From an uncultured Christensenellaceae bacterium (GTDB lineage Bacteria > Bacillota > Clostridia > Christensenellales > Pumilibacteraceae): 17,999 nucleotides of DNA. Position numbers and translations under genes: made by a program. The stretch is from contig CAJUQF010000036.1 in assembly GCA_910588315.1 (NCBI GenBank), positions 1 through 17,999 of the forward strand, written 5' to 3'. The notes beneath the pieces are model-generated. The model had not been told where the DNA came from. It did no database searches and was given only the letters and a program-made list of their open reading frames with translations. Below, piece after piece: positions 6,386-16,347 of the stretch; within the stretch, counting starts at the first letter, position 1; each line of letters starts with the position of its first letter.

Positions 6386-9300
6386 ATGTTGTGTATTGCC
6401 GACACGACGGACGCTTATTTGTCTGCGATCGTAAAGAGCGTTACGAGCGACGACGCCATAACCGTAGGCGATTATTTTGCTACCGGCAGAGATACCGACG
6501 GCAGAGCGTATGCCGAGAACCAGTATTTCCGCGTACAGTTTATTGACGTCTATTATCCCATATCGTATTTTGCGACGGATACTTTCGGCGGCGGCAGGGT
6601 GATAGTCGGGAGCGGTACGCCGAGCGATTACGGGTTCAGATACGTAAATCTTTCCGAAGGCTCGTTCGGCGGTAACGATTATTATGTGGGTAAGGGCTTG
6701 CAGATAACGCTCAAGTCCGCTACCATGAACAGGTATTTCTATGCGACGGTCGGTATAACGGATAGCGTCGGGAAACCGATCGCGGGCGAAGTCGGCGGCG
6801 CACGGATCGCCATTCGTGTCGCGAATACCGGTCCCGCCGCATACAAGTCGAGCGACGGCAAGGTCGTAACTTACGGCAACAGCGCCATTTCCAATGCGTA
6901 CAGCACTTACGAATACGATCCCGACAACGCCGATCTCACGGCGCGCGTCAATACGCCGACCGTGACTTATAAGATACCGCTCGGCGCGTCCGTGATCATC
7001 ACGCCGTACGATTTTGCTTACGATACTCAGCTCAGCGACGCATTGAGAGCGTCGAGTGTCGCAATGCCGTCAAACGGTTTTACTCTCAACGGATTTTCCG
7101 GCAGTTATTCGGCGACGGACGGCGCGTTCAAGATCGGCACGGAACCCGGTAACGGCGAAGAATCGTTTACAGGTATGTTCGACGTGCAATACGGTACCGG
7201 CGATTATCTCCAAGCCGTGACGCGCGCGCTCAATGCCGCTAACCGCACAAATACCGTCGGCGCGGTAAGTAACGTAGCCAACGGTACGGATTTCGGTGTT
7301 AAAATAGATGAAAATCAACCGGTATACAACGACAGACTGTTCTTTGCGCGCAGTACGCTGTCTACCGACGCATTCACGTTCAATCCTACAAGCTTTAATA
7401 ATTTTGCCGTGTCGAGTTCCAACGGCGCGGGCTTTATTACGCAGTCTTACGGCAGCAAGATCGTGGCGGGCGGTATGCCGTATGCCGTCGATTTTATGAA
7501 AGTGACGGCTATCCAGCGCACAACGTCGCCTGCGATAATCAATCTTACCGTGTGCGATCGTTACGGCGATTCCATAGACGGTTCGGGCAGTTTTGTCGTT
7601 CGCGTAGTGATAGAAGTAGTCAATACCAAGCCGCATATCGCCAATCCTTCGTATTATAAGGAACTTGCCGCGGCGCCTGTAACGTCCGGAGACGAGGTGA
7701 TCACGGAAAAGACGTTCATCTTCTCGCCTAACGGAAACGCAGGCAATAAAGGGCTTATGGCGGACCATGACGGCGACGTTCCCGAGTTTGTTACCATACG
7801 CGGCGCGCTCGTTGCCAATACGAGAGCCATAGCCGATATAATAAACATCGAATCGTTCGACGAGGTTTTGGTCGAACATCCGGAGTATTTTACCGATAAA
7901 GACGGCAATCCGCTCACGGATTATATGACCGCTACCGTTGCGTCGAGCAAAGAGCTTGTTGTCACTGCGCTAAGCTCGACGAAAGCGATAGAGACGGGCG
8001 TGTTCGTTTATTTCTTCGTAAACGACCGTAACGGCGGCATTTCGGTAGGTTATGTTCAGATCGAAGTCATAAATACCGCGCCGCGGCTCAATACGTCCGA
8101 CGTAGACGGTTTCGACGCCGAAAATCCGCTGTGGTCCATAATATCCACAAGCGAGACCGATATCCAGCGCGACCGTTATATAGTCGGTGCGGAATCTACC
8201 AAAGCATTGGTCAAGAGCAAGCTTGCGCCTACGGCTATCGACGACGATATCAAGCTTTTGGCTACAGACGACGATACCAGACAGGCGAAAGTCGTGCTGT
8301 CGCAGTGTCAGGTCGACAGTACGGAAGGTCACAGATATATAAATCTCGATATGTCCGCGCTTGCCGGCGATGATACTTTAAAGCGTAGCGCGTTCGAGCG
8401 CGCCGTGCCGAGCGTCAAGACTTCGGGTCAGTCCGACTTTACGGGTGCGCCCGCAGCGGTCGTAGTGTTTACTCGTTCTGCGAGCGGGACCACTCCCGGT
8501 GCGCCGGTAGCTAACTATAGGTCCGAACTTATGTTCTATGTCGGCGGCGATCATTGGCTGACGCGTACTCAACTTATAGACGCGCTTGTTTCGACATACG
8601 ACGGGAATATGGCGTCGATCGACGATTATTTCGATGCCGAAGGACGATTTATCGTTTCCGATTGGGCATTGGTGCTTGGATCGCCTGCGGGCTACGAAGC
8701 GGGCGAGCAGTGCGGCATAAGACTGTCGGTGCGCGATCAAGCGGAACTCGGCGGCGACGACGCAGGTAAAAAGACCGGTTACAATAGCAATCGCGATAAG
8801 AAAACGGATGACGTTCTCGACAACAGGGTAACCGTCGACGGTCGTTTGTCCGTAACGGTGTATCAGTTCATTTCGCAGACCGGTTTGATGTCGATAAACG
8901 ATTTCCTCGGCAAGAACGACAGTTATTATACCGTCGAATACAACGGCAAGAATTACGTTCCCACTTACGACGGACTCACCGACAGCGTGTACGGCGCCGA
9001 CGATAATACCGCCGCAATCAAGTTCGAAGAGCGCGGCAGCGACCGCTATCTCGTTTATCCCGGCGATGCAGGATATGCCGCGGCTAACGTTATAAAGACC
9101 AGAACAAACGACTCCGGCGCCGCTATTGCGGACGGCACAAAGGCAGGCACGAATGCAGGTGTCGAGTATACGGCGGGAACGAGAGTAAACGGCGCGTTTA
9201 CGTATAGCGACGTCATCGAGATACCGTCCGAAACCGTAAAAACGTTCTCGGCCGACAACGAACATCCGGAGTATGCTCCGGTATATGTTCCCATGAGTTA

Positions 9301-12300
9301 TTTCGGACTCATGCAGACGCTTGCTACCGCTGCGTCGGAAAACGATCAAGGCACGCCCGTAGGTACGGTTTTGTATTCCGAAGAGTTTGTCGGTTACGAT
9401 ATGGGTAATTACGACACGATCCTCAGTCTGGGCGATATAACCAAAATAGCATCCGCGATAACGGTTTCCGACGGCAACAGGAATTGGAGCGGTGCGGAAC
9501 TCAACGAAAACCCGTATATCGACGTGTCGGCATTCTATTACAAAGGCGGCAGCGATAACAGCGAGCATTTGTTTATTGCCGACGGCAACAGCGGGTACAG
9601 CAGACCGTATTACAACAACCGTCTCGCCGTGCGTACGGTCGATAAAGACGGCAAGCTTTACGGCTATGAAAAAGTGGAAGGCAACCGCGCCAATTTCATC
9701 GGCGACGGCGAACTCATGTATCTTGCCGAACAGGCGCAAAAGCTTACCGAGCATAATTTCGGACTGAGATTTACAAAGAAGCACGAGCGCACGGGTGTAA
9801 ATAATCTTACGCTTACCATAAATCTCGCCAAATCGCGCGGAAACAAGAACGTTGCGCCCGATGTAAATGCAGGTGAGACCGAAGCGGACGTTAAGCGTAC
9901 CGTTACCGTCAAAATTCATATTCAAAACTCGGCGGTCGACCTGTACGACGCGCCCGTAAACAGCAGCGACAGCGCTGTCAAGTTCGACGGCAATACTTAT
10001 TACGTCGACGTCGAAATGAGTTCCAGCGATTCGGCTACTTTCGCGCTTTCGAGAAAGTCCAAAAAGGACAACAGCGTGGAAACGCTCGCCGGTTATGCTT
10101 CGGCAGTGAAGATCCCGTATTTCGACGACGATTACTCGTCCGAAACTTACCGCGACTACGCTTATTTTGCGAGCGACTCGCTTAATCAGCTCGACAGGTG
10201 GAATATCGGCGAGCAGGCTTACAAGCGTGCGACCGCGCTCGACGACAGTGGCAGACTGATAAATACGGCTAAGCTTGACACGCTCGTATCGGAGCAGTTA
10301 AGTCAATCCAAAGCGCAAAAATCGGTCGCGCACTATTTCGGCAAGACGAACGTTGCCGATCTGGACACCGTCGAGAATAATTACAAACCCAACAAAGGCA
10401 TATATGGAAGCGCGTATGCCGGATACAGCAGTTATTTTAACGCGTCGATCATCAACGACGGCAAGGTGCTTACGCTCATGCCGCTACGTAAAACCGAGAT
10501 CAACGAGTTTGCATTGGTAGAGATCGTAGGCAGCAATCCCACGCCCAATGCCGTTATAGCGGCATATGCACAGCGCGGGCTTGTCGCCGAGTATGACGAC
10601 GACGTGGATCTCGATACGCCGAGCAGCGCGGCTCTGCGCCCTTCGCGTGTTTACTATCCGCTTAAAACGCTCATTTACGACAGTTGCGGACTCGGCTGGT
10701 CGGACGGATCGTATGTCGCATTGGAAGTGCGCGTTACGATCGTCAACGGCGCGCCCACGCTTAAAAATGTCGGAACGCCCGTTACGGATTCCACGGGTGC
10801 GCACGGCAGAGAGTTTACGCTTAACCTTGCCGTCGGCAATTCCGTTACCGTAAACCTGTACGATATAGTTTCCGATCCGGATATTTTCACGGTAGGCGGC
10901 AACGGTCTTTATTCGCTTGCGACGCAGGTGCAGTTCAGGGACACTGCCGAAGGCATTGCGAGAGAAACCGGCGACTATCTCGATTCGCCGCTCAAACAAA
11001 CTTTCCCGCCGTATAACCCCAACAATGTAACGCGTGTCGAGGTCGCGCCGGGCGAGTATAAGTATTACAGGAACGGCGGCGGTTTCTCGCAGCGCGGTTC
11101 GACCGATCGCGACGTTATAATGTGGATGGATCTCGATCGCAGTAGCACCGAGTCCAATCCCATTCCTGCGGGCAACAGTATATCGTTTACCGTCAATCGC
11201 AGAACGACTTCCACTTACAACGATGGACACGTAACGAACAATATTTCCATAAACGAGTACAGATTTACGGTACACTTTACCGACGGACAGGGTGAGTCTA
11301 CGCAGTTCTTTACGTTTATTATCAACGTGACCAACCAGACACCGTCCATCACCGCCGTAAATCGTTCGTTTACGATGCGTGCGGGTGACGACCTTACCGT
11401 GCTTACGTCGTACTACGACGTGTTTAACGGTTCGTCGCGTAACATGCAGACGGCTTATTCGTACTCTTCGACGGCAAGCTCGATGCAATTGCGCGCGAGT
11501 GATCCGTCGTATATCAGCGGCAAGTCCGGCGACGGGCGTAACAACGAGACAGGCGACTCTTATTGGAAGTTCGGCGATATCACATCTTCGCGTGTCGGAG
11601 ACGTGTTCTACGACAGCACTGCGCCCGAATACGCGGGACGCCGCAACTTGCATTTGGGTTACTATGCGCTCGGCGACGACGATACGCCGTGGCGGCTCAG
11701 GATAACGCATGTCGATGCCGCCGAAGATAATCATTTATGGATAGATACTCAAAATACTATATCGCTCAAAGAAGAGGGCGGCACGAGTAATAAAAATATC
11801 GCAATACATATCCGTGCGCTTACGGCATGCGTAAATCTTCCCGTTACCATTACCGTTTCGGACGGTGAAGGCGGCGTGACTACTTGTACGCTGTATTTCA
11901 CCGTTATCAGTTCACCGCCGATCGCCATAGATTGCGGCAACGCTAACCAAAGCGTCAACCTTTGCGAAGGACTCGAGGGCGTTATGAGCAATAACGCGTA
12001 TATCGACGGTACGTTCAGACTGTTCACAGTTCCCGGCAAAGACGGTATGTATAACATTGCAGGCGTCGGCAATCATTTGGCGAAAAGGGTCTATACGATC
12101 AATATGATCAATGTAGCGCTCGATCCCGACGGCAGCGCCGAAACAAATAACATGACGTTGTATCATGACGGTCAGTTTACAGTCAACGGCGAGCCGCTCG
12201 TTCTCGGCACCGATAACGTTTACAGTTCGGATTATTTCGACATAGAAACGATAAACGGCGGCAAAGCTTTCCGGCTTACGGCTACGGGTTATAACCCGGA

Positions 12301-15300
12301 TACGTCTACCGGCTACGAGGAACTTAAATTCCGTATCGCCGACTACGGTAACAGCGATTACGACAATACGCTCGAGATAACTCTGCGCGTATATACGACG
12401 TATTCGGACGTACTCAATACGTCTGTCGGAGAAAAGACCGATCGTGAGTTCGACGCTTATCTCAAAGGTTCGGAAGTAGTTACCGTCAAGTCGTACGACG
12501 AGTATTACGTGCCGGAAACCGTTCCCGCGTCGCGCTTTGCGTTTATGAAACTCACTGACAATATCGGCAACGACGGCAATACCGCATCGCCGATATCCGA
12601 TGCCGACGTCAAGAAAGTAAACGAAAAAGCATACTCCGCAAAACTTTACGCATTTATAAATTTCGACGATGATCACAATATCTCGGCGTTGCCGTCGTCC
12701 ACTCTTTCCAGTATGTTCGACAGGAACGCAAGCGGAGTGTTCAAGCTGAACGGCGAAGATTATTCGCAGTTTATGATAGGCGGCGTGTCATTCGACGGTG
12801 ATGAGATCGCGATCGCGGAGACGGCAAAATCCAGACTGGACGCCATAAAGCGATTCGTTACGTTCGGATTCGACGGCAGCGGCACATCTATCGTGTTTAC
12901 CCCCGAGGCGTCGACGCTCGGTAATAAAAATATTTTGCTGTACGTCGAAGTCGAAAAATATATGGGCGTTCGTAGCGCATATATGCGTACCGACGCCGTA
13001 TACAGCGCCGGCGCGCTGTTCAGGCTCGACGTCAGAGATTCCGCGCCTATAGCGGTCTCCGGCAGTCATGCCGAAAGCGGCAAAGCGGGCGATATCGTAT
13101 CGTTTAAGATATTCGATTCGAACGATAAGTACAGCGGACTGTTTGTCGATTCGGACAACGGCGACTACGTTACCGTCGAACCGTTTACCGCCGAAACCTA
13201 CGAAAGCGCTATGGTCGGCAACAACGGTATCGATTGGCGTGCGGACGGCGATACTCCGCGTGCGTTCGATATAACGATAAGCGAAAACAATACGCTCGAT
13301 ATCAAGATCAACAGGCGTATAGACTTTATCGAGAACGGGGTTTACAAACCGTCGGTTACTTTCCCTATAAGGATCATCGGCAAAGATAAAGTCGGTATGT
13401 CCGTCACGACGACCGTCGAACTTACGATTATGAACAGCGACATCACGGTGGGCGAGTCGACGTCCGACATCGATGACGAAACAGGCGTAGGCTATACTTT
13501 CGAGCGTTCGGAAGGTGGCGAGCACACTCTCGATGTAAGCGTAAGATTCAGCTATCCGTTAGATATCGATATATTCGATTTTGTGCGGGACGCCGACTAT
13601 ACGACGGCGGCTGCCGATACCGATTCTTATCGTTTTGTAAATGTGGGCAGCGATATCTCGCCGTATCCGTGCCTTATCGACGATGCGATCAAAGTCAAAT
13701 GGTATCAAACAAACGACGACGGTTTGCCCAATGCCGACGTCAGTCAAGAGATAGCGACGGTTACGCCGCTCGGCGAACAAACGAAACGTACCGGTATCCG
13801 CATAGAGGCGTTTGCGTCAGTGCGCAGTCTTACGGCGACTATGTACATGCGTGTACTCGACCGTGCCGCAGATGCGTCGCAAAACGATGCCGGCGTTGTG
13901 ATCCGCGTCAATATTACCGTTATGAACGACGCGCCGCGCACATTGCCCGGCATGGAAGCGCAAACTGTCTATATGATGGGCTCGGAAAAATCCGATCCTA
14001 CCGGAATGTTGTTCTATATCGGTGATTTCGTAGAGGATCGAAATTCTTCGGACGTAGTGGGCGACGATAAGAGCGGTTCTTCCGATACATATCTTCGTAT
14101 CTTCCGTCAGGGTACGTTACCGGTCAATCATTTGTATTCAACCGTGTACTCGCAAGTCAAGGAAGGTTCGGATGACGTTTCGGACGTCGATTCGACGATG
14201 CTGTTTATGGTGACGGTACCCGATCAGTTGGATGAGGCGCTTGTTCAGGCATACTGCGACGCACGCGGTCTCAAATACGATTACAAGGATCTTACCAATA
14301 AATACAAACAGTGGTTTGTCGTAACGCCGATCCGCGGATTCTTCGGCGACGGCGCGATAGACATTGCGGTATCCGACGGCGATCTCAGCACGCAGTACGA
14401 TACTTTGACGACGACGTTCAGACTAAACGTGCATGTCATGTACGATGCGCGTGAAGCCGAGAATGCGATGACCGAACAAACGATCGCCTGCAGCAAATCG
14501 CAAACGTTGGATATAGCAACTTTGATGCCCGATCTCGACAATAAGCTCAATTACGATAACGGTGATCCGGACAGTACCAAGTTCAATCAGTCTAAGTATT
14601 ATCAGATTACTTCCATAGCGTTCCAAGATCAAAACGACGCAAGCAAAGCGACGTTTACCAAGGTGGGCGATACGGCGACATGGACGCTTAAAGCCGGTAA
14701 TCAAATAACGATAGACCCCATACGCGTAAATGTTCGTATAGCGCCTATCAGCGATCCGGATAATGCGGTATCCAAATTCTTCTGGCTCAATATCATTCCC
14801 AACCAAGCGCCGAAAATGCGCTATAGCGAGATAACGTTCCGTAAGAACCATAAAGACGAGCCGGATGCTCTCCGCGATCTTAACGGCAACGGCGTGATCA
14901 AGCTCCAGGCTTGGCAGTTATTTGACGATCCCGACGATCCGCAAGGCAATGCGTTGAGGCTTATCAGCGTAAAATCTCAGGTTCCGTCGCTTGTAAAGGC
15001 TTCACTCGAAAAGGATGAAACGGGCGAAAACCGATTCATAGTACTTAAATTCGTAGGGTGCGGCGAATCGGAGATCACCGTCGGAGTCACGGATGAGACC
15101 GGCAACGTAGTAAACCTGACGTTCCTTGCCCGAAACGACGATTTGCCGGAAGCAAGCCTTTGGGTACGGTTGTCCGCAAGTTTCGAAGCTCATAAAGTGA
15201 TGTGGGCGGTTATCATAGGCTGTACGGTATTGATCATTCTGATCCTTATCATTATAATCGCCGTGATATGCAAACGCAAACGCGCAAGGGAAGAACTCGA

Positions 15301-15529
15301 GGCTCTGCTCGTTTCCGAAATGGAGATCGAAGAACAGATGCTCAAACTCGCAGGCGGACCTTCGCCGACCGATTATCACAGTTACGGTTATTTACAGCAG
15401 CCCGACGGTCTCGGCGCGCAGAGCATGCTCGAACCGGGTATGAACGATATAACCGATAACACGATGGGTGCGTTGCCCCCGTCGCCGAATGACGGTACGA
15501 CCCCGCCCAACGGCGATCTGCCGCAATAA
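6386..15529 (+). CDS. Giant surface protein, C-terminal part: cadherin/Ig-like repeats, one transmembrane helix, cytoplasmic tail
   Basis: This frame holds 3,047 residues from the first ATG, though coding probably continues from the previous frame at about 6338. There is no ribosome site or signal peptide at 6386. Repeat units start at a recurring 'V-x-N-x-x-P' junction, near residues 147 (NTGPAA), 412 (NTKPHI), 562 (NTAPRL), 1454 (NGAPTL), 1650 (NQTPSI), 1843 (SPPIAI), 2218 (DSAPIA), 2514 (NDAPRT) and 2806 (NQAPKM). Weaker junctions lie near 1182, 2350 and 2686. Units carry Asp-rich motifs ('SDPD', 'ALDPDGS', 'LFDDPDDPQG') typical of Ca2+-binding cadherin-like folds. Cysteines are scarce. 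Near the end, 'MWAVIIGC..LIILILIIIIAVIC' (about 2939-2962) is a single membrane helix followed by KRKRAR, and an ~85-residue tail is predicted to lie in the cytoplasm. There is no LPXTG. It is probably a type I membrane adhesin; enzymatic domains were not recognised. Confidence 0.88.
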   Translation: MLCIADTTDAYLSAIVKSVTSDDAITVGDYFATGRDTDGRAYAENQYFRVQFIDVYYPISYFATDTFGGGRVIVGSGTPSDYGFRYVNLSEGSFGGNDYYVGKGLQITLKSATMNRYFYATVGITDSVGKPIAGEVGGARIAIRVANTGPAAYKSSDGKVVTYGNSAISNAYSTYEYDPDNADLTARVNTPTVTYKIPLGASVIITPYDFAYDTQLSDALRASSVAMPSNGFTLNGFSGSYSATDGAFKIGTEPGNGEESFTGMFDVQYGTGDYLQAVTRALNAANRTNTVGAVSNVANGTDFGVKIDENQPVYNDRLFFARSTLSTDAFTFNPTSFNNFAVSSSNGAGFITQSYGSKIVAGGMPYAVDFMKVTAIQRTTSPAIINLTVCDRYGDSIDGSGSFVVRVVIEVVNTKPHIANPSYYKELAAAPVTSGDEVITEKTFIFSPNGNAGNKGLMADHDGDVPEFVTIRGALVANTRAIADIINIESFDEVLVEHPEYFTDKDGNPLTDYMTATVASSKELVVTALSSTKAIETGVFVYFFVNDRNGGISVGYVQIEVINTAPRLNTSDVDGFDAENPLWSIISTSETDIQRDRYIVGAESTKALVKSKLAPTAIDDDIKLLATDDDTRQAKVVLSQCQVDSTEGHRYINLDMSALAGDDTLKRSAFERAVPSVKTSGQSDFTGAPAAVVVFTRSASGTTPGAPVANYRSELMFYVGGDHWLTRTQLIDALVSTYDGNMASIDDYFDAEGRFIVSDWALVLGSPAGYEAGEQCGIRLSVRDQAELGGDDAGKKTGYNSNRDKKTDDVLDNRVTVDGRLSVTVYQFISQTGLMSINDFLGKNDSYYTVEYNGKNYVPTYDGLTDSVYGADDNTAAIKFEERGSDRYLVYPGDAGYAAANVIKTRTNDSGAAIADGTKAGTNAGVEYTAGTRVNGAFTYSDVIEIPSETVKTFSADNEHPEYAPVYVPMSYFGLMQTLATAASENDQGTPVGTVLYSEEFVGYDMGNYDTILSLGDITKIASAITVSDGNRNWSGAELNENPYIDVSAFYYKGGSDNSEHLFIADGNSGYSRPYYNNRLAVRTVDKDGKLYGYEKVEGNRANFIGDGELMYLAEQAQKLTEHNFGLRFTKKHERTGVNNLTLTINLAKSRGNKNVAPDVNAGETEADVKRTVTVKIHIQNSAVDLYDAPVNSSDSAVKFDGNTYYVDVEMSSSDSATFALSRKSKKDNSVETLAGYASAVKIPYFDDDYSSETYRDYAYFASDSLNQLDRWNIGEQAYKRATALDDSGRLINTAKLDTLVSEQLSQSKAQKSVAHYFGKTNVADLDTVENNYKPNKGIYGSAYAGYSSYFNASIINDGKVLTLMPLRKTEINEFALVEIVGSNPTPNAVIAAYAQRGLVAEYDDDVDLDTPSSAALRPSRVYYPLKTLIYDSCGLGWSDGSYVALEVRVTIVNGAPTLKNVGTPVTDSTGAHGREFTLNLAVGNSVTVNLYDIVSDPDIFTVGGNGLYSLATQVQFRDTAEGIARETGDYLDSPLKQTFPPYNPNNVTRVEVAPGEYKYYRNGGGFSQRGSTDRDVIMWMDLDRSSTESNPIPAGNSISFTVNRRTTSTYNDGHVTNNISINEYRFTVHFTDGQGESTQFFTFIINVTNQTPSITAVNRSFTMRAGDDLTVLTSYYDVFNGSSRNMQTAYSYSSTASSMQLRASDPSYISGKSGDGRNNETGDSYWKFGDITSSRVGDVFYDSTAPEYAGRRNLHLGYYALGDDDTPWRLRITHVDAAEDNHLWIDTQNTISLKEEGGTSNKNIAIHIRALTACVNLPVTITVSDGEGGVTTCTLYFTVISSPPIAIDCGNANQSVNLCEGLEGVMSNNAYIDGTFRLFTVPGKDGMYNIAGVGNHLAKRVYTINMINVALDPDGSAETNNMTLYHDGQFTVNGEPLVLGTDNVYSSDYFDIETINGGKAFRLTATGYNPDTSTGYEELKFRIADYGNSDYDNTLEITLRVYTTYSDVLNTSVGEKTDREFDAYLKGSEVVTVKSYDEYYVPETVPASRFAFMKLTDNIGNDGNTASPISDADVKKVNEKAYSAKLYAFINFDDDHNISALPSSTLSSMFDRNASGVFKLNGEDYSQFMIGGVSFDGDEIAIAETAKSRLDAIKRFVTFGFDGSGTSIVFTPEASTLGNKNILLYVEVEKYMGVRSAYMRTDAVYSAGALFRLDVRDSAPIAVSGSHAESGKAGDIVSFKIFDSNDKYSGLFVDSDNGDYVTVEPFTAETYESAMVGNNGIDWRADGDTPRAFDITISENNTLDIKINRRIDFIENGVYKPSVTFPIRIIGKDKVGMSVTTTVELTIMNSDITVGESTSDIDDETGVGYTFERSEGGEHTLDVSVRFSYPLDIDIFDFVRDADYTTAAADTDSYRFVNVGSDISPYPCLIDDAIKVKWYQTNDDGLPNADVSQEIATVTPLGEQTKRTGIRIEAFASVRSLTATMYMRVLDRAADASQNDAGVVIRVNITVMNDAPRTLPGMEAQTVYMMGSEKSDPTGMLFYIGDFVEDRNSSDVVGDDKSGSSDTYLRIFRQGTLPVNHLYSTVYSQVKEGSDDVSDVDSTMLFMVTVPDQLDEALVQAYCDARGLKYDYKDLTNKYKQWFVVTPIRGFFGDGAIDIAVSDGDLSTQYDTLTTTFRLNVHVMYDAREAENAMTEQTIACSKSQTLDIATLMPDLDNKLNYDNGDPDSTKFNQSKYYQITSIAFQDQNDASKATFTKVGDTATWTLKAGNQITIDPIRVNVRIAPISDPDNAVSKFFWLNIIPNQAPKMRYSEITFRKNHKDEPDALRDLNGNGVIKLQAWQLFDDPDDPQGNALRLISVKSQVPSLVKASLEKDETGENRFIVLKFVGCGESEITVGVTDETGNVVNLTFLARNDDLPEASLWVRLSASFEAHKVMWAVIIGCTVLIILILIIIIAVICKRKRAREELEALLVSEMEIEEQMLKLAGGPSPTDYHSYGYLQQPDGLGAQSMLEPGMNDITDNTMGALPPSPNDGTTPPNGDLPQ

Positions 15530-15542
15530 CGCGATATTACAA

Positions 15543-15578
15543 AAAAACGCCGCATGACGATATGTCTGCGGCGTTTTT
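15543..15578. terminator. Bidirectional intrinsic terminator
   Basis: AAAAACGCCGCA (15543-15554) pairs perfectly with TGCGGCGTTTTT (15567-15578) over 12 bp, with a 12-base loop. The stem core is GC-rich, and A- and T-runs sit on either side, so it can stop transcription from both directions. It lies 14 bases after the giant gene's stop and 24 bases from the end of the convergent ktrA gene. Confidence 0.92.
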
Positions 15579-15601
15579 GCTGTCGATAGATATATATTGC
15601 T

Positions 15602-16294
15602 TTACTGTATTTCCATAGTGTCCGATACGACTTTACCGTTGGCTTTGTTGCTTAGACGCTTTATGTCGTCGATCGCGCCGGCAACGACCAAAAGATCGTC
15701 CTCGAGTAGTTTGCTGTCTCCGGTAGGCGACGTTATTATCTCGTCGCCGCGTTTTATGACAACGATGTTTACACGTTCCGTGTTGCGCAAGTTAAGCTCT
15801 ATAAGAGTTTTATCAAGCCAGCGCTTCGGCGTGCGTATTTCCACCATGCGGAAACTGTCCGCAAGCGTCATGATCTCCACAACGTTCGGTTTAACCATCA
15901 TTGCGGCAAGCCGTTCGCCCATAGCTTCTTCCGGAATAACTACCGAATCGGCGCCGATGCGTTCCAAAACCAATTTGTGGCGCACGTCGCTTGCTTTGGA
16001 AATAACTCTCGGTATACCCATTTGTTTGCACATAAGCGTAACGAAAATACTCGATTCTATATTCGACGCGATACAAACGATTGCGACGTCCATGTTGTTT
16101 ATGCCGAGCCGTTCGAGATTGCGCTCGTCGGTCGCATCTGCGCACACCGCGTGAGTACAAAACGGCGCGATGTCGTTGACGCGCTCTTCATCCTTGTCGA
16201 CGGCGAGAACTTCCGCGCCGTAATCATATAATGCTTTTGTGAGCGCCGCGCCGAATCTGCCGAGTCCGAAGACTACATATTGATTCTTTTTCAT
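15602..16294 (-). CDS. ktrA: KtrA/TrkA-family K+ uptake regulatory subunit (RCK domains)
   Basis: This 230-residue cytoplasmic protein binds the KtrB channel-like subunit and gates K+ (and Na+-coupled) uptake in response to nucleotides. The N-terminal RCK_N Rossmann fold shows 'VVFGLGRFG' (GxGxxG at residues 10-15), the acidic residue Asp33 after strand 2 ('AVDKDEE'), and 'DATDERNL'. Residues about 138-220 form the RCK_C/TrkA_C domain ('TPKRWLDKTLIELNLR', 'LLEDDLLVVAG'). Its length matches KtrA (about 220 residues) and not the duplicated TrkA (about 450). AAAGGAG (16306-16300, minus strand) lies five bases before the ATG. It is downstream of ktrB with a 53-base gap and in the same operon. Confidence 0.95.
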   Translation of the reverse strand: MKKNQYVVFGLGRFGAALTKALYDYGAEVLAVDKDEERVNDIAPFCTHAVCADATDERNLERLGINNMDVAIVCIASNIESSIFVTLMCKQMGIPRVISKASDVRHKLVLERIGADSVVIPEEAMGERLAAMMVKPNVVEIMTLADSFRMVEIRTPKRWLDKTLIELNLRNTERVNIVVIKRGDEIITSPTGDSKLLEDDLLVVAGAIDDIKRLSNKANGKVVSDTMEIQ

Positions 16295-16299
16295 AAATT

Positions 16300-16306
16300 C
16301 TCCTTT
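16300..16306 (-). promoter_or_regulatory. Strong ribosome binding site of ktrA
   Basis: On the minus strand AAAGGAG sits five bases before the ktrA ATG at 16294. It is the strongest Shine-Dalgarno in the window and suggests that ktrA is translated independently of ktrB. Confidence 0.85.
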
Positions 16307-16347
16307 ATCTGATGAAGTAGGAAGATCGAAGGTGTTTGATTTTTAGT

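Noticed and set aside
8378..9925. 515-residue open frame antisense to the giant gene, with others of 416, 269, 254 and 245 residues
   Set aside because: They are by-products of codon bias in a long, stop-poor coding region. They have Arg/Tyr/Val-rich junk composition and no recognisable domains or start signals.
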